From assembly GCA_964545715.1 (NCBI GenBank), contig CAZJHX010000193.1, forward strand, positions 1-18,472: 18,472 nt of DNA. Reading direction: 5' to 3'. The notes under the pieces were generated by a model that had not been told where the DNA came from, did not search any database, and worked only from the letters and a program-made list of their open reading frames with translations. The position numbers were made by a program, and so were the translations under genes. Within the stretch, counting starts at the first letter, position 1; every line of letters begins with the position of its first letter. Origin of the DNA: CAZJHX01 sp964545715 (GTDB lineage Bacteria; Myxococcota_A; UBA9042; GCA-2863065). Below are positions 1 to 6,343 of this stretch, piece by piece.

Positions 1-958
1 CCTGGGCCGCCCACTGCTGTGCCTGCGCCCTGAGGGCGCGCTCCGCGTGCAGCTCCGCCTCGAGCTCACTCACGCGGGCGGCGCCACCCGGGGGGGCGGG
101 GGGGGCCGGCGGGGGCGCGGCCGCGGTGGCCTTGGGGGGGGCCCGCGCCCAACCCCTTCTTTTCCCGCGGGGGGCCCCGTCGGGGGCACACACGGCCAGG
201 GCACGTTTCTTCAGGTAATCCAGTGGGGCCCAGCACAAGCCAAGCTCCATCGATACGACCTCTTCGGGCCGGTTTGACTCATCCGCCGCGCGATCCAGCG
301 CCTCCAGCGCGGGCCACAGCGTGTCCTCATACAGCGCTTGCAGCGCGTCCACATCCTCGGCCCGCAGGCGCAGCGTAACGGTGCGCGCGAAGGCGTCAGA
401 GCGCTCGTCAAAAAAACGCGCCCACGCCACGTTGGCCAGCACGCCCGTCAGATTGTGCAGCCCGTCTACCCGCGCCATCCACGTGTCGCGCACCAGGCGG
501 GCAGTGGGCCGTGTGCGGCGATAACGCAGCACGCGACCCGGCACCTCCGCCACCCGCTCCTCCGCCAGCAGCTGTGCGATGGCCGCGTCCAGGCTCTCGG
601 CGTCCACTTGTGGCAGCGCCTGTGCGATCCGCGCGCGGCTCAGCGGCGCCGCCAGCAACATGAACTCCAGCTGGCGCGGCAGGCCAACAGCCGCCTCGGG
701 CTCCAAAAAGACGCCCTTCAGGGCTTTGGACAGCAGCGCCACCTTGCGCATGCTCACGCCAAGCAGCTCCGCGCTCTCACGCATGGACATGGAGACGTCC
801 TTCAGCTCGTGAAAAAACGCGGTAGTGGCCAGCGACTCCACCTCTTTGAGACGCAGACCCGCCTGCCGCGCCACGCGGCCGGCGGCTCGCAGAAACGTGT
901 AGACCACGCGCTGCTCGAGCTCATGAGTGCTGATGTCCTGGTCGCCCATGCTCAGCAT
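1..958 (-). CDS. Helix-turn-helix DNA-binding protein with C-terminal coiled coil (partial)
   Basis: The frame is open from ATG at 958 (alternative in-frame ATG at 949) to the window edge, giving 319 codons; the 3' end lies outside. Residues 57-83 look like a helix-turn-helix (MSMRESAELLGVSMRKVALL). Residues 98-150 resemble a second winged-helix fold, with helices followed by an Arg-rich strand (RVLRYRRTRP). An alpha-helical middle (155-255) follows, then a basic and Pro/Ala-rich linker (about 262-294), then a heptad-like helix beginning VSELEAELHAERALRAQAQQ that suggests a coiled coil continuing past the edge. I do not recognise the exact family; a transcriptional regulator is inferred from the folds. 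A perfect dyad 27 bases upstream could be its own operator. The linker is encoded by long C/G homopolymers, but the frame stays intact through them. No strong ribosome-binding site separates the two start codons. Confidence 0.7.
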   Translation of the reverse strand, partial: MLSMGDQDISTHELEQRVVYTFLRAAGRVARQAGLRLKEVESLATTAFFHELKDVSMSMRESAELLGVSMRKVALLSKALKGVFLEPEAAVGLPRQLEFMLLAAPLSRARIAQALPQVDAESLDAAIAQLLAEERVAEVPGRVLRYRRTRPTARLVRDTWMARVDGLHNLTGVLANVAWARFFDERSDAFARTVTLRLRAEDVDALQALYEDTLWPALEALDRAADESNRPEEVVSMELGLCWAPLDYLKKRALAVCAPDGAPRGKRRGWARAPPKATAAAPPPAPPAPPGGAARVSELEAELHAERALRAQAQQWAAQ

Positions 959-984
959 GCTACGAAACGGATCTCAGAAAGTCA

Positions 985-1014
985 ACGTTTTATGCAAAAA
1001 TATGCATAAAACGT
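985..1014. promoter_or_regulatory. Perfect 12-base inverted repeat, candidate operator
   Basis: The arms ACGTTTTATGCA (985-996) and TGCATAAAACGT (1003-1014) are perfect complements separated by six A/T bases. The site lies between the kinase stop (1028) and the start of the helix-turn-helix gene (958), and is very AT-rich in a GC-rich window. No T-run follows on the minus strand, so a simple rho-independent terminator is unlikely. A dimeric regulator site, possibly autoregulatory for the gene at 958, fits better. The function is inference. Confidence 0.55.
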
Positions 1015-1027
1015 CTAAAGGGAAGGG

Positions 1028-2614
1028 CTATTTGCGGGGCTTGCGCTTCATTTTTATGAGCATGGTGTCCTCGGATCCCGCCAGCACGTCTCGCGTGACG
1101 GTGAGGTATCCTCGCTTCTTCAGCTGAACCACGACGGCGGAGGCGCCGTTGGGGCGAACCACCACAACAGGCGTCCGACCGATCACGCGCCCGTCGACGT
1201 ACACCTTGGCGCGCCGCGGCTTGCTGGTGATGGCGACGCTGCTGGACGCGATGGTCACAGCTGGCAGACGTCTTGCGCGCCTGTCCGCCGTCTCGACCTG
1301 TCTGACGTTGGCCATGGGGTCGATCGGCAACAGCGCGGCCGTCGACGGCACCGTCACCGAGGGTAGCGAAGTCGGCTCTGCGGTCGCCTCGACGTCTGAC
1401 GCCGGATAGAAGAACAGCGTGGCGGTCGCAATCGCCACAAACGCGACGCCCACGGCCCACCGCCACGCACTGCGTTTGGCCTTGGTCCAGGCCGTGTAGG
1501 CGTCCGGCTCGTGCCGGTTCGCGATCGGAATTGCGCCGGTTGTCTGGTGCAACGGCGTGACCGCCGGCGACGTCTGCGTCGGTGCGCTGCGCAGCCGCTC
1601 TTCGGGTGTCTTCTGTGTCCGTGCAAGCATGTTCTTGAGCTGCTGCATGCTCTGCGGCCTCCTGCTCGGGTCTTTTTCCAGCGCCAGGCGAATGACGGCC
1701 TCCACGGCCACAGGTACGTGCGCATGCGGCGCGAGCGTCGCCATGGCCGGCGGCGCGCGGTGTACATGGTCCAAGAGGACCTCGATTGGGCTCTCTTTGA
1801 AGAAGGGGACGTGGCCGGTCAAGAGCTCGTAGGCCAGGATGCCCAGCGAGTAGATGTCCGAGCGCGGGTCGACGTCCAGCGACTGGGCCTGTTCGGGCGC
1901 CAGGTAGGCGGGCGTTCCACAGACGGTGCCCACGACGGTAAGCCGTTTGCGGTCGGCATTGCCGCGTACCGCCAGGCCGAAGTCGAGCACCTTGACGAAC
2001 TCGCCGCGGGCGCCCGCGCCCGGGACGACAAAGACGTTGTCCGGCTTGAGGTCACGGTGGATCAGCCCCGCCTCATGCGCGTGCTGCACGCCGTCGCAGA
2101 TCTGCCCGATCAAGTCGATGACGCGGCCGACCGGCAGCGCGCCTTGCTCGTTGAGGACCTCGCGCAGCGAGCGGCCCTCCAGGTACTCCATCACCATGTA
2201 CAGCTCGTGCTTGTCCGTCTCGCCATAATCGACGATGGACACCACGTTGGGATGGGCGAGACGACTGGACAGCCGGACCTCTTGGTGGAAGCGTTTGGAA
2301 GTGACCTCGTCTTGCGAGGCCTCGGCCTTCAACAGCTTCACCGCGACCTGTCGGTCCGTGGTGTGCTGGCGGGCACGATAGACCGTTCCGGCACCACCCG
2401 ACCCGAGAATTGCGCGTAGCGTGTATTTGCCGTCGACGACCTCACCCAGGCGATCCGTATCCAGACCGGTCGCGGTGAACAGCACGGAGCCGTCCTTGGG
2501 ACAGTAGCTCAGCGGCTGGTCGTACAGGGCGCTGCAGGACGCGCAGATCCAGCGCCGTGGCGCGGGTTGCGACCGTAGAATCCCCGATTTTGTGATGGCT
2601 GACTTTGCCATCAT
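1028..2614 (-). CDS. Membrane-anchored eukaryotic-type Ser/Thr protein kinase with PEGA-like C-terminus
   Basis: The protein has 528 residues starting at ATG 2614, chosen because GGAGG lies 8 bases upstream; a GTG at 2629 in the same frame lacks this. Residues 24-42 carry a zinc-ribbon-like pattern (CASC, then YCPKDG). The kinase domain spans about 64-330: glycine loop GSGGAGTVY (71-79), catalytic Lys in VAVK (K93), HRDLKPDN (186-193), DFG (211-213) and APE (239-241). All catalytic residues are present, so it should phosphorylate Ser/Thr on protein substrates. A polar linker leads to one membrane helix (about 384-402). The extracytoplasmic tail ends in a PEGA-like unit (about 465-520, KVYVDGRVIGRTPV). 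The kinase domain therefore lies in the cytoplasm and PEGA outside, a layout common in myxobacterial kinases. The adjacent genes give no clear substrate. It ends 70 bases before the helix-turn-helix gene. Confidence 0.95.
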   Translation of the reverse strand: MMAKSAITKSGILRSQPAPRRWICASCSALYDQPLSYCPKDGSVLFTATGLDTDRLGEVVDGKYTLRAILGSGGAGTVYRARQHTTDRQVAVKLLKAEASQDEVTSKRFHQEVRLSSRLAHPNVVSIVDYGETDKHELYMVMEYLEGRSLREVLNEQGALPVGRVIDLIGQICDGVQHAHEAGLIHRDLKPDNVFVVPGAGARGEFVKVLDFGLAVRGNADRKRLTVVGTVCGTPAYLAPEQAQSLDVDPRSDIYSLGILAYELLTGHVPFFKESPIEVLLDHVHRAPPAMATLAPHAHVPVAVEAVIRLALEKDPSRRPQSMQQLKNMLARTQKTPEERLRSAPTQTSPAVTPLHQTTGAIPIANRHEPDAYTAWTKAKRSAWRWAVGVAFVAIATATLFFYPASDVEATAEPTSLPSVTVPSTAALLPIDPMANVRQVETADRRARRLPAVTIASSSVAITSKPRRAKVYVDGRVIGRTPVVVVRPNGASAVVVQLKKRGYLTVTRDVLAGSEDTMLIKMKRKPRK

Positions 2615-2707
2615 ACAGGCGGCCTCCACACTGGCCGCCGTCCATATGCCTTACGACGTATATCGACGGTGTGCGGGGCCGACATTAGAACGTAATGTTG
2701 ATACGGT

Positions 2708-2739
2708 AAAAAAAGGGCCGCAGCAGGTGAGCGCGGCCC
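2708..2739 (-). terminator. Rho-independent terminator after the lipoprotein gene
   Basis: Reading the minus strand, GGGCCGC (2739-2733) pairs with GCGGCCC (2721-2715) across an 11-base loop, followed at once by seven T (2714-2708). It starts 40 bases past the lipoprotein stop codon, so the kinase gene downstream should have its own promoter within about 2615-2707. Confidence 0.9.
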
Positions 2740-2778
2740 GGCCCGGACGGGCAAGGGAGAGCGAATCAGGGGGCGTTA

Positions 2779-3765
2779 TCAGTTCACGTCGCCGGGCGTC
2801 CACGCGTCGCCGTCAACCGCCTTGAACCAGGCGGAGCCGGTGATGGTGTTGGTCGAGGACTTGTTCTCCATGCTCTGCAGCACGCCGCCGCCGAGCCACT
2901 CGATGCTGGGCGTGACCAGCGGCTTCAGCGCGAACGGCGCGGGGCTGTTGTCCGGCTGCGGCTCGATGCTGATGACCGCCGTGAGGCCGACCAGGTTCAG
3001 CGCCGGGTCGATGAAGTCCTGGCCCGGGAAGGGCGGGTAGCCGTCGGGACCGGCGGTGGCGCCCGGACCGTCGCTGTCCTCACCCGTCGTCGCGCTGAAC
3101 GTGCCGGTGGAGATGGGGCCGTCATCGCCGACAACCCAGCCCTCGTAGACCCAGCCCTCGGGCAGCTCGGGCAGCCACATCGAGGCGGCGGGGCCCTCGT
3201 CGGTCAGCTCCAGAAACCAGATGCCCTGGTTGTCGTCCTCGTCGGTGTCGCCGGTCGTGGGCGTCTTCAAGATGAAGCCCGCCGCCGCATCGGCCAGGTC
3301 GGTACCCAGCGCCGCTGCGTGTCCGATAGACAGGTCGGCAGCGCCGTCTGTCAGCTCCCCGGCGAGCACCTTCACCGCGCTGGGGGCCGGGTCGTCGTCG
3401 ACCGCGGGCTCGATCGTCAGCACAAACAGCGTAGCTGCGTCCGCGTTCTCCGCGGTGACCTCAAACTCCGAGATGGTCGGCATGCCGTCCTCATCGATGC
3501 GGAAGATGCCGGTCGAGACAGGCATTTTGTCTACGATCAGCCAGCCCTCGTACACATAGTCGGCGCCCAGCGGCTCCAACCCCTCGAACGCGATTGCCAG
3601 CGCTCGGGTCATCGTCTCGGTCTGAGGCGGTGTCTTGTTGTCGTCGGGCATCACCTCATCGTGATTCGCCGGACCGTCAGCGTGGTGATGGCCGTCCTCT
3701 TCGGCGCACGCCACGGTCAGCATCGAGATACAGATAGCCACTACGAAAGTCGTCCACTTCGTCAT
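2779..3765 (-). CDS. Secreted lipoprotein with duplicated RskA-like (anti-sigma-K C-terminal type) module
   Basis: The protein has 328 residues; ATG 3765 follows GGAGG with a 7-base spacer. The signal peptide ends in a lipobox (LTVAC), with lipidated Cys at position 20. A His/Asp-rich stretch (HHHADGPANH) follows and might bind metal. Two related modules are visible: about 63-134 (YVYEGWLIVDKMPVSTGIF, then DDDPAPSAVKVL) and about 198-283 (WVYEGWVVGDDGPISTGTF, then DNSPAPFALKPL). The pattern EGW-V...PxSTGxF and a PPFPGQDF-like motif is what I know from proteins annotated as anti-sigma-K factor RskA C-terminal domain. There is no N-terminal anti-sigma zinc domain and no linked sigma gene, so a regulatory role is doubtful. 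It is probably a surface or periplasmic lipoprotein of unknown function. It is monocistronic or last in its unit, given the terminator after it. Confidence 0.9.
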   Translation of the reverse strand: MTKWTTFVVAICISMLTVACAEEDGHHHADGPANHDEVMPDDNKTPPQTETMTRALAIAFEGLEPLGADYVYEGWLIVDKMPVSTGIFRIDEDGMPTISEFEVTAENADAATLFVLTIEPAVDDDPAPSAVKVLAGELTDGAADLSIGHAAALGTDLADAAAGFILKTPTTGDTDEDDNQGIWFLELTDEGPAASMWLPELPEGWVYEGWVVGDDGPISTGTFSATTGEDSDGPGATAGPDGYPPFPGQDFIDPALNLVGLTAVISIEPQPDNSPAPFALKPLVTPSIEWLGGGVLQSMENKSSTNTITGSAWFKAVDGDAWTPGDVN

Positions 3766-3828
3766 TTCTTGCCTCCAGGGTTGTCCTTGCGGTTCGTGCG
3801 GTGGGATACGGCGCGAGCCCGGAGACGG

Positions 3829-3906
3829 TTACGAACTTTCTTTGTTTTTTTCTGTCGCGACGATGTGAATTCACACGCTGTCGGCGCTTTGCGGCTGTAG
3901 TCTGCG
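3829..3906 (-). pseudogene. Decayed 3' end of a YkgJ-like gene (duplicate of the 8247-8744 gene end)
   Basis: Bases 3833-3890 match 8251-8308 at 52 of 58 positions without gaps. Read on the minus strand the remnant gives SADSV-stop-IHIVATEKNKESS-stop, against SADGVRIHIVATEETPESS-stop at the C-terminus of the intact gene. The Arg codon CGA became TGA, and the TAG stop is replaced by TAA at the same place. The weaker match beyond 3890 runs to the stop codon of the beta-propeller gene at 3907. Most changes are non-synonymous and toward A/T, as expected of relaxed selection. No start codon or upstream part of the gene remains. Confidence 0.75.
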
Positions 3907-5664
3907 TTAGCGCAGGGCCTGCACGGTGACGGTGCCGTCGTAGTTGGCGATGCCGAGCCAGTCGTCGCCGGATGACAACGCAATCGCCGTTGTTCGTCCG
4001 CCCTTGGGGCTGAACTGGCCGACACGCGCCCCTGAGCGGGCATCGAAGGCGACCACCCTGTTGGCGGATGCGACGGCTATCCGGGCGTGGCCAATCGCGA
4101 CGAGGTCGTTCTCACCAGCGCGGATGTGCGCGAGCTTTTCGGGCGCCAGGGAGGCACGGTTCCATGCTCGCACTCCCGAATCTTCTCGGACGATCAGCGC
4201 ATCGGTCGTCAGCCCAGCGAAGCGGGACTGTTTTGTGACGACGCACCGCGCCTTTGTCGCGGGCATGCCGGTCAGCGCCAGGATACACACGGCCGTCTTG
4301 GTTGTGATGGCCAGCGCTTTGCCCGTGGCGTCGAAACCGAGGTGCCGCACCTTGCCGCCGTCCCAGGCCAGCTTGCGAGGCGCCTGCCTCTTTGCCGCGA
4401 TGTGGATTATGCCCGCCCGTGCGATGGCCCATATGTCTTTGCCGCGGACTTTGGCGACGGCCTCGATCGGCGCCTTTGCGGTGCTGCTCTTCATGCCGGC
4501 AAAAGGCGCGGGGCGTGATGTGGCGGCGGCCCCGTCATCCGGCAGCTTGATCGCCGACCCGTCGGTCGCTTGCCACGCGTGTAGCTGACCGACGACGACG
4601 CCGTCGCTGCAAAAGCGCGGATTGAACAGGGCAGGGGTCACCACGCGGGCCGGCTTGCCCTTTTTATCCCGGCGCCACAGCCCTTCATCGGTTACGGCGA
4701 TGGATGCGCCGGCGGATCCAACGCACAACAGTCGCGCCGGGCCCAACGGTCCGGGATCGACTTTCTGCCCGCCCGTGCCCCATAGCACGACGGCGCCGTC
4801 GCTTGCTGCGGCCAGTCGGTCTCCCGCGGGTGAGGCCGCCAGTATTGTGACGCTCTGGCCTTGATCACCGAACCGCCGCGGCTTGGGTCGTCCACCCGGG
4901 AAAGCGTGCAACACACCGCTGCCGTCGGCCGCCACGATGGTCGCTGCTTTGGGCCCGGCGACGGCAGCGGCTCCCGGCTCGTCGACGGTGAATCGCTCGA
5001 CCTCGATCACGTCGGCGACATCGATCTGCTGCAATGTCTCGAAGCCGCCGGCCAGCACCTGGCGTCCGTCGGGCGTGGCAGTCACCCAGGCCGTGTCCGC
5101 GTCCCCGGCCGCCGGAACGTGCCCGAGAACATTGAGCGACGGCAGGTCCAGGACTCGGACGCCGTCGTCACAGGCGACCGCCAACCGATCGCCGGCGAAC
5201 GCCGACTGCCGTGCGGCCGCTATAGCCGCGTCATGACGCCGCCCGGTCTTCAGGTCCACGACAACGACCCGCTTGGAGTTGGTGAGCGCCAGTCGGCGGT
5301 CATCAGCCGACACGGCCAGGCTTGCCCGGGACCGCTTGACCGTGATCCGCTTACCCGGCCGGAATGTGCTGACGTCGAGTAGCGCGATCGACGTAGGTGA
5401 GACCTGGATTGCCAGTGTGTTGCCGCCAAACGCGGCTGTGAGAGCTCGAGGCAGCTTGTGGCTGCGCAGTAGAGCGCCGCTGTCCGGATGGCGAGCACGA
5501 ACGGACCCGCAAGCGTCGACGGAGACGACTGCCTGGGCTGTCCAGTCAAGCGCGACCACGCGACACGGATGACGGAGCACGGTTGCGGTCTGCGCAGAAA
5601 CCGATGTGCAGGCGAGGAGCGTGGCTAGAAACGCTAGACCTTGACGACAGAAATCCCGACCCAT
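3907..5664 (-). CDS. Exported WD40/quinoprotein-like beta-propeller protein
   Basis: The protein has 585 residues from ATG 5664. The frame is open further upstream (TTG at 5799), but that part lies inside the inverted repeat and has no ribosome-binding site; the 5664 start gives a sensible signal sequence (GRDFCRQGLAFLATLLAC). Export follows either by signal peptidase I after SVSA (about residue 24) or as a lipoprotein at LLAC (Cys19). The rest is a series of about 40-residue beta-rich repeats such as LAVSADDRRLALTNSKRVVV, WVTATPDGRQVLAGG and ILAASPAGDRLAAASDGAVV, then AIALSSGDDWLGIANYDGTV near the end, typical of WD40 or PQQ-like propellers. No catalytic motif is visible; a scaffold or binding role outside the cytoplasm is inferred. 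It lacks a visible Shine-Dalgarno sequence, and its first ten codons belong to the inverted repeat. Confidence 0.8.
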   Translation of the reverse strand: MGRDFCRQGLAFLATLLACTSVSAQTATVLRHPCRVVALDWTAQAVVSVDACGSVRARHPDSGALLRSHKLPRALTAAFGGNTLAIQVSPTSIALLDVSTFRPGKRITVKRSRASLAVSADDRRLALTNSKRVVVVDLKTGRRHDAAIAAARQSAFAGDRLAVACDDGVRVLDLPSLNVLGHVPAAGDADTAWVTATPDGRQVLAGGFETLQQIDVADVIEVERFTVDEPGAAAVAGPKAATIVAADGSGVLHAFPGGRPKPRRFGDQGQSVTILAASPAGDRLAAASDGAVVLWGTGGQKVDPGPLGPARLLCVGSAGASIAVTDEGLWRRDKKGKPARVVTPALFNPRFCSDGVVVGQLHAWQATDGSAIKLPDDGAAATSRPAPFAGMKSSTAKAPIEAVAKVRGKDIWAIARAGIIHIAAKRQAPRKLAWDGGKVRHLGFDATGKALAITTKTAVCILALTGMPATKARCVVTKQSRFAGLTTDALIVREDSGVRAWNRASLAPEKLAHIRAGENDLVAIGHARIAVASANRVVAFDARSGARVGQFSPKGGRTTAIALSSGDDWLGIANYDGTVTVQALR

Positions 5665-5806
5665 TGGCGCGGGCGCTTTTGTGACTGGCAAGGCGGGCGA
5701 CCGAAGGCATCGGTGGTGCCCCGTCGAGGGCGAGCGAAGCGTCCCAACGAAGCCAGGCGCGAAAGCGACCCGCAAATGGGTTGGGATTTCTGGCGGCAAG
5801 GTCTAG
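5634..5806. repeat. Long imperfect inverted repeat, MITE-like palindromic element
   Basis: The left arm beginning CTAGACCTTGACGACAGAAA (5634) pairs with the right arm ending at 5806. The outer 33 bases are complementary at 29 positions, and the match continues with one gap to about 5680/5760, making arms of about 46 bases around an 80-base centre. The centre contains GC-rich shorter complementarity. No transposase is inside, and I saw no convincing target-site duplication. It separates the small helical-protein gene (stop 5815) from the beta-propeller gene and overlaps the latter's start. A non-autonomous mobile repeat or large processing hairpin is inferred. I found no second copy in the window. 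Confidence 0.75.
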
Positions 5807-5814
5807 TGGCGGGT

Positions 5815-6309
5815 TCAAGCGGCCGCCACCTGCTCGACCTCTTGTTCGTCTTCTTTCTCGTTGACGTCTTCCTGGGTTGCCAGCTGCGTCTCGCCCTTCA
5901 CCTTGGTGTCGTTCTCGGCGCCGTCCTTCTTGCGCGCCAGGGCGGCCTTCAGCTCGCGGATGATCGTCTTGAGGCCCTTGCGGATACGCTTCATCTTCGG
6001 CCGCGAGATGTTCGCCTCTTTGAGCACCTTATGCGCCTTCCAAAGCGCGCTGGCGGCCTGGCTTGCCATCTTGATGATCTCCTTGAGGGTGCCCGCGTCC
6101 ACTTTGCCCTCGCGGGCATTGTTCACCAGGTCGACCATGGCCGCTTCGTTGGAGTCGGCAAACGCGATCAGCTCGTCTTCGATGGCGATGCACCGGGCCT
6201 TGGGCCGCCGAGTGCTCTGCTCTCCATGGCTATAGCGCGCATCCGCCCACGCTTGTGCAGCGGCCAGATACTCTTTGGCCATTGTTCTCAGCCCGCGTTC
6301 CTCTGGCAT
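5815..6309 (-). CDS. Small alpha-helical protein of unknown function, partner candidate of the AAA+ ATPase
   Basis: The protein has 164 residues; ATG 6309 is preceded by GGAGGG four bases away, which decides against the internal ATG at 6282. It begins 34 bases after the AAA+ ATPase stop, so the two are probably co-transcribed. There is no signal peptide and no Cys cluster (one Cys only). Predicted long helices cover about 10-130, with a strongly basic segment (RPKMKRIRKGLKTIIREL) followed by a Lys/Glu-rich, disordered-looking acidic tail (EDVNEKEDEQEVEQ). I do not recognise the family. A cytoplasmic adaptor or substrate for the ATPase is inference from position only. Confidence 0.75.
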   Translation of the reverse strand: MPEERGLRTMAKEYLAAAQAWADARYSHGEQSTRRPKARCIAIEDELIAFADSNEAAMVDLVNNAREGKVDAGTLKEIIKMASQAASALWKAHKVLKEANISRPKMKRIRKGLKTIIRELKAALARKKDGAENDTKVKGETQLATQEDVNEKEDEQEVEQVAAA

Positions 6310-6343
6310 TGTCCCTCCGTGATTGTCCGCGTGCAGCGCTCAG

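Noticed and set aside
81..184. Dense G/C homopolymer runs suggesting a frameshift in the leftmost gene.
   Set aside because: Careful codon-by-codon reading from ATG 958 stays open through the runs to the window edge, giving a Pro/Ala linker then a coiled coil, so no frameshift is needed. Base errors in the runs cannot be excluded.
985..1014. Reading the AT-rich dyad as a rho-independent terminator of the kinase gene.
   Set aside because: The stem is AT-rich and no T-run follows on the minus strand; its position before a regulator gene favours an operator.
5665..5799. 45-residue N-terminal extension of the beta-propeller protein (TTG start).
   Set aside because: It lies inside the inverted repeat, lacks a ribosome-binding site and would bury the signal sequence that starts at 5664.
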